A DNA stretch of 64,000 nt, taken from the NCBI RefSeq assembly GCF_002298975.1, contig NZ_DBMV01000001.1, positions 124,001 through 188,000 on the forward strand, written 5' to 3'. The notes beneath the pieces are model-generated. The model worked only from the letters and a program-made list of their open reading frames with translations, had not been told where the DNA came from and searched no databases. The DNA comes from Ralstonia sp. UBA689. Lineage in GTDB: Bacteria > Pseudomonadota > Gammaproteobacteria > Burkholderiales > Burkholderiaceae. Position numbers and translations under genes: made by a program. Shown one piece after another: positions 46,186-54,372 of this stretch; the first letter of the stretch is position 1, and the number at the start of each line of letters is the position of its first letter.

Positions 46186-46250
46186 AGAGCAGTAGCTGCG
46201 CGGGGGGGCGCGGCATACAGCCTTTTTATCAACCAGCGTGTCGGGACGAT
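46186..46250 (+). repeat. leader repeat, copy 2 (before the OB-fold-like gene)
   Basis: It matches copy 1 over about 60 bp (agagcagtagctgcgcgggg... cggcatacagcctttttatc). The hairpin stem has changed from ggccgt/acggcc to gctg/cagc, so pairing is kept by changes on both sides. This supports selection for the structure, although two copies are too few for a test. Confidence 0.7.
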
Positions 46251-46261
46251 AGAAAGGAGAA

Positions 46262-46720
46262 GTGATGAAGGTAGTGAAGTTGCTGTTTGGGTTGGCGATT
46301 GCCGTGTTCATCATCAGTGCGATCAGCAACCTTATGAAGCCAAAGCCGGCGGCAGGCGGTGCCCCGAGTGCGGGCAGTGTGTTGGAGAGCGCAGACGCTG
46401 CCGAGCCGCCCCTACCAGTCAAGGCCGAAGCGCTGTTCCGGGCCTACGACGATAACGAGGTGGCGGCCGATCAGAAGTACAAAGGCAAGAGCCTGCTGGT
46501 GAGCGGTACGGTGCAGAGCATCGACAAGGACTTTACCGACGGCATCGTTGTGAAGCTTGGCGCCGGCAATCCGTTCATGCCTGTGCATGCGTACCTGGAC
46601 AAGGAGCATGAGGCGGTGGCCGCTTCGCTCAAGAAGGGCGCGAAGGTTGCCTGGGTGTGTACCGGTGGTGGGCGCATTATCGGGAGCCCGGTGTTGAGGA
46701 AGTGCGCGCCGAAGGTGTAG
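46262..46720 (+). CDS. OB-fold (tRNA_anti-like) membrane-anchored protein
   Basis: The 152-residue protein has an N-terminal hydrophobic anchor (VVKLLFGLAIAVFIISAISN). A linker and an OB-fold-like domain follow (EALFRAYDDNEVAADQKYKG, KSLLVSGTVQSIDKDFTDG), as in the tRNA_anti-like family of small exported proteins. The anchor places the domain outside the cytoplasm. It shares a leader repeat with the WYL/BRCT gene upstream, so the two may be one module. The ligand is unknown. Confidence 0.72.
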   Translation: MMKVVKLLFGLAIAVFIISAISNLMKPKPAAGGAPSAGSVLESADAAEPPLPVKAEALFRAYDDNEVAADQKYKGKSLLVSGTVQSIDKDFTDGIVVKLGAGNPFMPVHAYLDKEHEAVAASLKKGAKVAWVCTGGGRIIGSPVLRKCAPKV

Positions 46721-46753
46721 GTGACGGGAGCCCGCTAGGCGCGGGCTTTTCGA

Positions 46754-47611
46754 TCACGGAATATCAAAAATGGTTTGCCAATTGGAGGGCGAACCGTTTG
46801 AGAAGTGTCCCTCTTCATCTTCTTTGCTGTCCCACGCTCCAATGAAGTCCTCAGTTTGACCTTCAGTCATAAACAAGGCTAGCTGGTAGGGGCGCTTTAT
46901 CTTTCGACGTACATAGTCCAGGCGATGTGCATCCTCGTAGTCAACGAAATCGTAGCCTTCTATTGAAACCGAGCAAATCGATTCGATGTGCTCGAATAGA
47001 ACTTCAAAAGAAGAAGGGTCTGCATTTTTCTCGACAGAGGCTTGTAGCAGCTCTGAGTTGAATTGTGCCGACTCGGCTAGAAGAACAAGCAACTCATTGA
47101 GATCGTAGTCCTTGCCGAGATTGCTGTCGCCACTGGCAGGGGCGCGATACGCAATGAGTTCGCGTTGAGCTTTGAGCTGCAACGTCAACTCTTTGAGTTG
47201 ATCAGCCTTTGGTCGGTTGAACTTTGCTATCCAGTCGAAGGCAACATTGATTGCCTTGCTGTGCGATATCTCTAGGAGCTTTCCATCCTGCCACGCCTCG
47301 CTTGGGAGCGTGTAGACCAAGCCTCTCAAGAGTGAGAGGGTGGCGTAGTACTCAAAATATGGATTGGCGACTCTCAACCCGACGCTGGTGGAAAAATCCA
47401 GGCTGTTGGTGAGCACAGTGGCGTTGAGAATCATCTTTGTCGCAAAGTAGATGCGACATGACCATTCAGAGTTGAGTTCAGTTGTCCAGTTCTTAGTCAG
47501 CCTGGCATATTGCTCTGAAATTCGATTGGAGCAAGTCTTCAACTCTGCTTCTTCGCAAAGATCGAAGTAGCGACGGTAGCTGTAGTGCCAGTTTCTTCCA
47601 GCGTATTCCAA
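46754..47611 (-). CDS. uncharacterised cargo protein (AT-rich)
   Basis: I do not recognise this 285-residue, mainly helical protein. It starts MEYAGRNWHYSYRRYFDLCE and has no signal peptide or membrane segment. The gene is clearly lower in GC than the phage genes around it, with codon use unlike them, which points to recent transfer. It faces the OB-fold gene convergently. Confidence 0.72.
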   Translation of the reverse strand: MEYAGRNWHYSYRRYFDLCEEAELKTCSNRISEQYARLTKNWTTELNSEWSCRIYFATKMILNATVLTNSLDFSTSVGLRVANPYFEYYATLSLLRGLVYTLPSEAWQDGKLLEISHSKAINVAFDWIAKFNRPKADQLKELTLQLKAQRELIAYRAPASGDSNLGKDYDLNELLVLLAESAQFNSELLQASVEKNADPSSFEVLFEHIESICSVSIEGYDFVDYEDAHRLDYVRRKIKRPYQLALFMTEGQTEDFIGAWDSKEDEEGHFSNGSPSNWQTIFDIP

Positions 47612-47653
47612 TGTAATTCCTCTGGATCGTCTGATCTGACGGAATAGGGGCAG

Positions 47654-48208
47654 TTAGTTGGTTTCCAGTTGCGTCCAGTATGCGCGCCAATCTGCCACCG
47701 TAACCCATAGCGCTGCCCGTAGTTGGGCGTCTGTTAGATCGCCCAGCGTAGTCGCACGAAACCGTGTTTCGCACAACGCCATTGTGGACGCTCGAAGCCC
47801 ACCCCGAAGTCCCCACATCCGCATGATCTCCCGAATCATGCCGGTACGCGGCAGGTTTTCACCCCGCGCGCAGGATAACCAGCCATCCAAATAGGATCGG
47901 GCTGCCCAGTACTGCTCGTGAGACAACTCAGTGTTGTCTCTCACGTCTTGTAAGCCCCGGCCGTTGAGGTGGTTGCACAAGGCTTTCCAAACGGTGCCGG
48001 CGTCCACGGCGCCATCTTCCTCCAGTTCAATCTGTAATGCGATGTGGGTGAGTTCTGCCCGTTGCTCGGTGGTCATGCGTTCTTTGGCTGGCGCCGGCGG
48101 AGTGGGGCAGCGTGAACGGGCGGCGGACCCGCATAGGATCACCTGGCCGATTTGCACGTTGCCATTGCCGGCGGAAATGCTCTGCTTGATGTTCGTCTTG
48201 TTGCTCAC
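47654..48208 (-). CDS. uncharacterised phage protein with GNVQIG-type N-terminal motif
   Basis: The 184-residue product begins NIKQSISAGNGNVQIGQVIL after a GTG start. This short motif resembles one at the end of the repressor (IIVGGSNNVQVGNV). The rest is helical (WKALCNHLNGRGLQDVRDN; AARSYLDGWLSCARGENLPR). It is separated from the 285-residue gene by 42 bp and may be co-transcribed with it. The family is not recognised; it could be a regulator or an adaptor. Confidence 0.65.
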   Translation of the reverse strand: MSNKTNIKQSISAGNGNVQIGQVILCGSAARSRCPTPPAPAKERMTTEQRAELTHIALQIELEEDGAVDAGTVWKALCNHLNGRGLQDVRDNTELSHEQYWAARSYLDGWLSCARGENLPRTGMIREIMRMWGLRGGLRASTMALCETRFRATTLGDLTDAQLRAALWVTVADWRAYWTQLETN

Positions 48209-48447
48209 TTACGTATCTCCCACAGCGGCGCGCGGGCCGCGTGGTGAGGCTACGGCGCGGTGGCGGGGCTGTGGGTTAACGAGTGTGGCAACGCGTTAGA
48301 CGTTGAGCTTAGTGCGGGGGTGGTCGAACTTGAAGCGTGAAGGAGGCTTCGCAATGAAGGTTTGCGTTTGCTCGGCGGGAGACCGCTTTGTCGGAGCCGA
48401 AGGGGATGGGCTCCTCGGCATATGCATACGTGTGGTGGGAGGTTCTT
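48209..48447. other. short gap between two cargo genes, no gene supported
   Basis: Open frames on both strands here are short, mutually antisense, and lack ribosome binding sites. I see no coherent gene in this gap of about 240 bp. Confidence 0.4.
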
Positions 48448-50112
48448 TCAGGCCAGGGCATTCCGCAGTTCCTCGGCAGAGGCGCATGCGTGCCATCCAA
48501 AGATAGACCTTTGGAGGGTTGCCGCCGTATTCGAGTAGGCCACGAAGGGCGTGCATACGACTCCGTGTATTTCGCGGTACCCGGAAAAATCGAAGTTGTC
48601 TCCCCTTGGGTTGTTGCGAATGTCCTCAATCTTGGCGTTCCAATCGGCAACGGCCTTGTCAATGGTTGACTGAAGGTTCTTCACCACCCGGAGTACGCCT
48701 TTGTCATAGTCACCGTCGTAGACGAGGCTCTTGCAGGAAACCAGGAGCAGTTGGCCATCCCGGCAGCCGACGGCATCGACATCAGTGATTTTGTTTCCAT
48801 TACGCCTTAGCTGCTTTCGGCGCTGTTGCTTGAGCGCGTCCGGCGGCACCCATGAGCTTGCATCGATGATTTCCTGGCATTCATCCTCGAAGATGCCTGC
48901 TCGAACGTTCCCTATGGCCGGGTCTCTATCAATTTGCTGCCCAGCAAGTAAGGAACTAGTCGCTGCTGAAAAGTCTATGAGCGTAATTTCTCCCAACTTT
49001 CGCAGGACACCTCCGGACTTCAGTGGCCACAGGTTCGGTTCAATAGAGTTAAGGCTATTGATCCAGTCGTCGTACTTGCCGGGCCAAACGATCTCTGGGT
49101 AGCGCTCAGAGAGCTGCCTTGCTACATGCTCTAAGTTCTTGTCTGCCCATGCCCGGAGTTGCGCACCCATAGTTAAGAAGTACCCACGTTGCTGAACGGT
49201 CGAAAACGCCCATGGGAACTCAACGAAAAGTGAGGGCAACAAAATCAGGAGCAGCACCAATGCCGACAGTTGTTGCACATAGGCGGGCGTTGGCCCGTTT
49301 CCCGCCAAAAAAGGGCGGATGATACGGTCGACACTTGCGGATTGAAGAATGAAGCGCGTTGCGACAAGACCGGCTACAAGCCGTCCTTCATGCGGGAAAA
49401 GTGTTGGGGCGTCTATTTTGTCGCCATGGAAGCCGAACACAAGGTGCGCTCTCGCTATGTCGGGCTCTGAGAAATGTTCCGGATCGGTGAAGTCAGTATT
49501 TCCTTCAGCGATCCCAAGTCGACCGCCATTGTGTTGTCGCGCAGCGTCATGCCGCTCGTCATAGAGATTAATGGCGGCTTCTGTTGCAGCGTCAGTATGA
49601 AAACGTACTTCCTTTGAACTGACCGTCAGTCTTGAACCCTTGCCGACCCGCCGATAGGCGATGTGGAGCTGCGACAGCAGCTTGATTCTTCCAATAAACC
49701 TTGCGAGGTGTCTTGCAACTGACTCATCGCAGTTGAAGGCGAGGGGATTGCCCGAGGGGCTGGCACCAGTTTGCGGGCAATACCAAGATAGCGACTCTGC
49801 CAATGCGAGGTCGTACGCAAGCGTCGTATGGTAACTACCCATCAAGGGGAACTCCGGCATTCGACGAAGGTACCAAAGCCACTGCACAGCGCCATATGCC
49901 TGCTGTTTCTTGATGATGGCTGTTTGTACTAGAGGAATCAGCCTCTCAAGGAAGGCTGCTGCCAACTCTCCTTCCATCTCCTCGGCAGGGGGCGGTGCTT
50001 CCTTCAGTACTTCAGCCAGCAACTCGCTAATGGCGCTGAGGGCTAAGGGCGCGAACTTAATGTCCAAGAAGTAGTGCTCAAGCTTGGTGGCAGCCGAATC
50101 GGTAAGACGCAT
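48448..50112 (-). CDS. large cargo protein with possible PD-(D/E)xK nuclease core
   Basis: The product is 554 residues from the ATG at 50112 (a TTG at 50130 adds six). About residues 440-465 read ITDVDAVGCRDGQLLLVSCK, the pattern of a PD-(D/E)xK nuclease beta-hairpin (D-x-D, hydrophobic strand, x-x-K), but with serine where glutamate usually stands. A hydrophobic run near residue 280 may be a membrane segment or a buried helix. The gene is AT-richer than the phage core and sits directly after tail gene D. A defence or exclusion function is inferred from position and the nuclease-like motif. Confidence 0.7.
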   Translation of the reverse strand: MRLTDSAATKLEHYFLDIKFAPLALSAISELLAEVLKEAPPPAEEMEGELAAAFLERLIPLVQTAIIKKQQAYGAVQWLWYLRRMPEFPLMGSYHTTLAYDLALAESLSWYCPQTGASPSGNPLAFNCDESVARHLARFIGRIKLLSQLHIAYRRVGKGSRLTVSSKEVRFHTDAATEAAINLYDERHDAARQHNGGRLGIAEGNTDFTDPEHFSEPDIARAHLVFGFHGDKIDAPTLFPHEGRLVAGLVATRFILQSASVDRIIRPFLAGNGPTPAYVQQLSALVLLLILLPSLFVEFPWAFSTVQQRGYFLTMGAQLRAWADKNLEHVARQLSERYPEIVWPGKYDDWINSLNSIEPNLWPLKSGGVLRKLGEITLIDFSAATSSLLAGQQIDRDPAIGNVRAGIFEDECQEIIDASSWVPPDALKQQRRKQLRRNGNKITDVDAVGCRDGQLLLVSCKSLVYDGDYDKGVLRVVKNLQSTIDKAVADWNAKIEDIRNNPRGDNFDFSGYREIHGVVCTPFVAYSNTAATLQRSIFGWHACASAEELRNALA

Positions 50113-50115
50113 GAG

Positions 50116-50138
50116 AAAAATCCAACCCAAAGTTGGAT
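50116..50138 (-). promoter_or_regulatory. terminator-like hairpin immediately before the cargo nuclease-like gene
   Basis: ATCCAAC and GTTGGAT (50120-50126 and 50132-50138) form a perfect 7-bp dyad with a 5-bp loop. On the minus strand a U-run (ttttt) follows and the ATG at 50112 comes three bases later. It could block read-through from gene D, act as an operator, or mask the start. No Shine-Dalgarno site is visible. Confidence 0.6.
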
Positions 50139-50197
50139 CTCATTATCGACTGGTATGCAGAAGCCGAGAATCCCCCACTGCAGGTGGTGCCCATGAA

Positions 50198-50211
50198 TTT
50201 AGTGAACTAAA
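50198..50211. promoter_or_regulatory. short palindrome after gene D
   Basis: TTTAGT-GA-ACTAAA is a perfect 6-bp dyad 27 bp past the gene D stop. It is AT-rich, more like a protein-binding site or promoter element of the cargo gene than a terminator. No GC-rich terminator follows gene D. Confidence 0.4.
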
Positions 50212-50237
50212 ACGGTTGATATGTTGTTTGTCGATGG

Positions 50238-51335
50238 TCAACTAACCTTGTTAGAAGCGATCTGAAGATCGATGGTTGTTATGAAACCGTTGTCGTTCAA
50301 GCTGTGAACAACACGGCCGACAGACCAGCCCGTCCCATCAATCTGCGGCTTCCACCCGCTCACCTTCGCATGCAACGAGGGAAACAGCTCCGCCCGCCCG
50401 CGCGCCAGCGTGATGTTGAACGTCGCCACGCCGCGCTGAATCTTCTGCCATTCCGCCCGTGCAGCCCGCTCGGCGTTGGACCGTGACGCGTATGTGTGCC
50501 GCAGCACCTTCACGTTGTCCGGGTTCGGGTCGGCCTGCACCGTCTCCTGCTTCTTCTTTTTCTCTTTGGTGGTGCGCTTCTCTTTGGTGGCCACGGCATT
50601 GGAAGCATCGATGACCACCTCACCACGCACGCCGGCGCGCGTGTCCTGGTAGTGCGCCTTCACGCCGTTGTAGTTCTCCCGATCGGCAACGCTGAAGGTG
50701 TGGGTGTCGCCCGACGCGCGCGTAATGCTGACCGTGGGCAGCGGCAGGCCCGACCCGCTGGTCGGCTCTCCGGCGGGAATGAATAGCAGCTTGTCGTTCT
50801 TCACCGTGGCAATGGCGTCGAACTCTTTCGCCAGCCGCGAGAGGAAGTTGGCGTCTGACTCGCCGGTCTGATCCACGTGGGTGATGACTTGGCCGGCCAG
50901 CTTCTTGCCGACCAACCAGGTGAACTTGTTGCGCAGAGCGATGGCTTGGACGACTTCCGCGACGGTCTTGTCGGCATACGAGTCTTCGCGCCGGGTGATG
51001 AGGCCACCGTCCATCTCTGCGCTGCGCGCGCGGATGATGAGCCGATCCGGCGGGCCGCTGTGCTCCAGCTCGTCCACCTTGTAGGTGCCTTTGTCCACCA
51101 GGCCGGAATCTGCCCACCCGAGCGACAGCGCCAGGCGTACCCCTTTCTCGGGCAGGTCGAGCTTGCCGTCGCTGTCGTCGAGCTCGATGTCGAGCTGGTC
51201 CGCTTCAAAGCCGCTGTTGTCGGTGAGCGTGAGCTCGATCAGCCGGCCTTGGAAGCGGTCGGTGATGTCTTTGTCGCCCACCTTGATGCGGTAGGCCGGG
51301 CGGGGGGAGAGGGCGGTGGTGTGCTTGTCCGTCAT
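50238..51335 (-). CDS. P2 gpD-like late tail/baseplate protein
   Basis: The 365-residue protein matches the phage late-control D family: YRIKVGDKDITDRFQGRLIE at the start, GESDANFLSRLAKEFDAIA in the middle and a C-terminal lysine/threonine-rich linker. It forms the tail hub/spike attachment region in P2-like tails. The ATG overlaps the gpU stop (ATGA). It is the last of the late operon in this window. Confidence 0.92.
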   Translation of the reverse strand: MTDKHTTALSPRPAYRIKVGDKDITDRFQGRLIELTLTDNSGFEADQLDIELDDSDGKLDLPEKGVRLALSLGWADSGLVDKGTYKVDELEHSGPPDRLIIRARSAEMDGGLITRREDSYADKTVAEVVQAIALRNKFTWLVGKKLAGQVITHVDQTGESDANFLSRLAKEFDAIATVKNDKLLFIPAGEPTSGSGLPLPTVSITRASGDTHTFSVADRENYNGVKAHYQDTRAGVRGEVVIDASNAVATKEKRTTKEKKKKQETVQADPNPDNVKVLRHTYASRSNAERAARAEWQKIQRGVATFNITLARGRAELFPSLHAKVSGWKPQIDGTGWSVGRVVHSLNDNGFITTIDLQIASNKVS

Positions 51336-51754
51336 CGCAGCAAGTCCGTTGCAACGCTCGCCGCCTTGGACAGCAGGCCGTCATCTACGCGGGTCAGCTT
51401 GATGGTGAAGTCGCACACGCGGGCGGCGCCGTCCTGGAAGAAGTAGGTACGGGTGGTGTCCAGGCTGTCGATGATGAACTGGCCGTAGTAGCGGCCGGTG
51501 CCCTCGATGAGCGTGTGAGATTCGCCGCTGTCGCCCATGACTTCCAGCGCGGCGAGCGTCCATTCGCCGCCGGTGAGCTCGGGCACCAGCTTGCCCGATA
51601 GCGTGATGGTTTCGTCGTCCGGGCCGGTGAATTGGTGCGATGGGCGGCGGCCGACCCGATTGTTGCCGGGGTGGCGCCAGCCGATCTGGCGTTGAAACTC
51701 CGCATACGGGGCCGTGTCCAGGCTGAACACGAACAGACCCAGTGCCATCATCAT
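51332..51754 (-). CDS. P2 gpU-like tail protein
   Basis: The 140-residue product (MMMALGLFVFSLDTAPYAEF, then ETITLSGKLVPELTGGEWTL) is the U-type tail-terminator family. The ATG at 51754 sits 3 bp after the tape-measure stop. Both junctions (T-U and U-D) are overlapping or tight, as in P2. Confidence 0.9.
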   Translation of the reverse strand: MMMALGLFVFSLDTAPYAEFQRQIGWRHPGNNRVGRRPSHQFTGPDDETITLSGKLVPELTGGEWTLAALEVMGDSGESHTLIEGTGRYYGQFIIDSLDTTRTYFFQDGAARVCDFTIKLTRVDDGLLSKAASVATDLLR

Positions 51755-51756
51755 GG

Positions 51757-54372
51757 TCAATCCCTGTCTGAGAGGCGCGAGCGCGCACGCGCCGCGCGTT
51801 GGTTTTCGATCTGGCGCAGCTCGTCGCGCACCATGCGCGCGATGGCCTGCGGGTCGGCGCCGGCGGGCGGGTACACGTTGATGATGGGCTGCATGGGCGC
51901 GGCATGGGCCGCGGCGCCGGCGGCGGCGATGGTTGTGAGCGCCGGGCGCATGTCGAAAGAAATGGGTGCGGCCAGCGCCGGTGCGCTGCCGATGGCGATG
52001 CCTGCACCGATGCCGGCCAGCTTGCCGACACCAGTCTTGGCCGCTTCCAGCGCGGGTGTTTCAGGAGGTGTGGGCAGCGCGGGGGCGGTGTCGCCAAACA
52101 GGTTTTTGAACCACGCGGCGACTTTCCCTAGGGCGTCTTTGAGCGCGGGGAATTTGCTGAACAGGCCGTCGATCAGGCTTTTGATGATGTTGGCGCCGAA
52201 CTCCGAGAATTTGTCTGGCATATCGACGCCGAACCAGCGCAGCACGGGCGCGAGCACGGCGTAAAAGAGCCTGAGCGGTGCCCAGCTCAGCACGATCGCG
52301 CTGATGCGGGCAATGGTGCCGCTGGTGTCGGTTTCCATGCCTTGCCAAATCTCGCGCCACTTGCCTTTGATCCAGTCCCAGTGCTTGTAGATCAAATAGG
52401 CTGCCACTGCAATGGCCGTGACTGCCAAACCGATGGGAGTCAGCAGCAGAGCGCGGCCGATGAACAGCACCGCACGCGCCACCCACATGAAGGCGCCGCC
52501 CAGCCCCCGCAGCACGGCGGACAGCACGCCGCCCGACACGCCGATCTTGCCCAGGAGGATGTGCAGCATGGCGTACGGCCCGAGCACGGATGCAATCGCC
52601 AGCATGATGGGGCCGAGCACCAGCAGCGAGGCGGCCAGCACGCCAACACTGATGGCCATGGCCTTGGCGAGCCCGGGGTTCTTCTGCATGAACTTGGTGA
52701 CGCGATCGGCTGCACGTGCGACCCACTCCAGGGCGCTGGCGTACAGCGGCAATACCTTCTCGCCGATTTCCTTTTCCAGATCTCGGACCTTGGCAAGGGT
52801 TTCCATTTCCTTGCCTTGCGTCATGCGCATTCCCTCGGCGTAGAGCGGATCCACTCCGTACGCTTTGGGCGCGCTCTCCCGGTGCTTTTGGATATTGGCC
52901 CGCTCAAGAAAGAGCGATGCAAGAAGGTCGCCGCCTTTGCGGGCGGAGAACATTTGGCCGATTTTGCTAACCACTTGCTGGTCGCTCAGCTTGCCGTCCG
53001 GGTTGATCTTGGGCAGCAGCACTTTCGTCATGTACTCGAACGGGTCGGTCTTGTAGAGCTCAACCTGTTCGAGCGTTTCGGGCAGCATCTTGGTGACGTG
53101 CCCGGTCTTGCCGTACTTGACCGAGGCCGGATCGACCATGCCGGCGTTGACGAGCTCTTCCGCAGTTTGCTGCGTACTGCGGCCCTGCACCCAGTTTGTG
53201 TACGCGCTCATCAAGCCCGTGCCTGTGCGAAAGCCACCCATTTCCTGCATGGTGTGCAGCAGGCCAAAGTAGAAGCTATCGTCGCCCAACTGCTTGGCTG
53301 CGATCCCCCCCGTTTTGATGGCATTGAGGAAGTCTTCCGGCTTGACCGTGCCGCCAGAAGCCACATAGGCCTTGGTCGCGTTATCCACGGCCTGCTTGAA
53401 GGCTTCGGGGCTCTTGAGGGAGCCGCGCAGCTCGGTGGTCTTAACCAGGTCCATGAGCATTTGCTCGGCGATCTCACCGTGCCCTTCGCCGTGGCCGCGC
53501 CGGGCCATGACCGATTCGATGCCGACCTTCATCTTTGCGAGGACAGGCGCGATCTCTTCGGCGTGGTGCATGTCCCGCGTGATGGTGTACGTCTCTTTGA
53601 GCAGCTTGAGTTTGTCGAGCTGGCTCAGGCCCTGAACGTTGATGCTGTTGGCGAACGCTGCGGCCTCCTGCAGCTTCTTCTCGCCAATGCCGAGCGCGCG
53701 GAACTGGGAGACCTGTTGTTCGTAGTCTTTCGCCTGGCCAATGCCTTTCAAGAGGGGCGAGCCAGCCGCCATGCCGGCCACCGACGCGCCGGCTCCGGCA
53801 GCGGCCAGGTTGCCGGCGCGCGCGCGGATTCGGTCTGCGGTGTGCTGCACCGCCGCCTGTGCCTTTGCGCGAGAGTTGTGAGCCTTAAGCCTGGCGTCCT
53901 GCTGTTCTAGCGCCCGCGTGGCGGCTTCGGTGGATTTGCGCAGGTGATCCTGGTACTGCGCCATCGTCATGGAGCCGCGCCCCGCCTCCCGCAGCTTCTG
54001 CCGCACTTCTTCGAGCTGGGTGCGCTGTGCCTGGTATTTGCTGGCGAGACGAACGGACTCGGCCGAGGCCTGGCGGAACTGTTGCACCAGCTTGGCGGTG
54101 GGCGACTCGGCCGCTTTTACGGCTTCGCGGAGACGAACCATCCGCTCCCGGGCGGCCTTGAGCGCAGTGGCGGTCTCGCCGATATTGGAGCGCAGCTTGC
54201 CGAACTGGTTGGTCAGCCCCTGCGCACGCTCCAGCGCCTTGAGCTGGTCGCGCGTGGCCTTCATCGAGCGGGCAAGCTCGTTGTTGGTCTTCAGCAGGCT
54301 GCGAAACGGGCGCGTGGCCCGATCCACAGCCTGCAGCACAACCTCCAGGCGCAGGCGGCGAGCGTCGCTCAT
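51757..54372 (-). CDS. P2 gpT-like tail tape measure protein
   Basis: The 871-residue protein is helical in its first 200 residues (coiled coil). It has a middle region with hydrophobic segments (AKAMAISVGVLAASLLVLGP; GLAVTAIAVAAYLIYKHWDW) and a Gly/Ala/Pro-rich end, typical of tape measure proteins. Length sets tail length; at 871 residues it is in the normal P2-like range. Its ATG overlaps the stop of the E' frame (ATGA). Confidence 0.92.
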   Translation of the reverse strand: MSDARRLRLEVVLQAVDRATRPFRSLLKTNNELARSMKATRDQLKALERAQGLTNQFGKLRSNIGETATALKAARERMVRLREAVKAAESPTAKLVQQFRQASAESVRLASKYQAQRTQLEEVRQKLREAGRGSMTMAQYQDHLRKSTEAATRALEQQDARLKAHNSRAKAQAAVQHTADRIRARAGNLAAAGAGASVAGMAAGSPLLKGIGQAKDYEQQVSQFRALGIGEKKLQEAAAFANSINVQGLSQLDKLKLLKETYTITRDMHHAEEIAPVLAKMKVGIESVMARRGHGEGHGEIAEQMLMDLVKTTELRGSLKSPEAFKQAVDNATKAYVASGGTVKPEDFLNAIKTGGIAAKQLGDDSFYFGLLHTMQEMGGFRTGTGLMSAYTNWVQGRSTQQTAEELVNAGMVDPASVKYGKTGHVTKMLPETLEQVELYKTDPFEYMTKVLLPKINPDGKLSDQQVVSKIGQMFSARKGGDLLASLFLERANIQKHRESAPKAYGVDPLYAEGMRMTQGKEMETLAKVRDLEKEIGEKVLPLYASALEWVARAADRVTKFMQKNPGLAKAMAISVGVLAASLLVLGPIMLAIASVLGPYAMLHILLGKIGVSGGVLSAVLRGLGGAFMWVARAVLFIGRALLLTPIGLAVTAIAVAAYLIYKHWDWIKGKWREIWQGMETDTSGTIARISAIVLSWAPLRLFYAVLAPVLRWFGVDMPDKFSEFGANIIKSLIDGLFSKFPALKDALGKVAAWFKNLFGDTAPALPTPPETPALEAAKTGVGKLAGIGAGIAIGSAPALAAPISFDMRPALTTIAAAGAAAHAAPMQPIINVYPPAGADPQAIARMVRDELRQIENQRAARARSRLSDRD

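Noticed and set aside
48296..48556. Short frames on both strands in the gap before the nuclease-like gene
   Set aside because: Mutually antisense and without start signals; cannot choose either as a gene.
52342..53910. 522-codon plus-strand frame over the tape measure gene
   Set aside because: Antisense shadow with biased composition.
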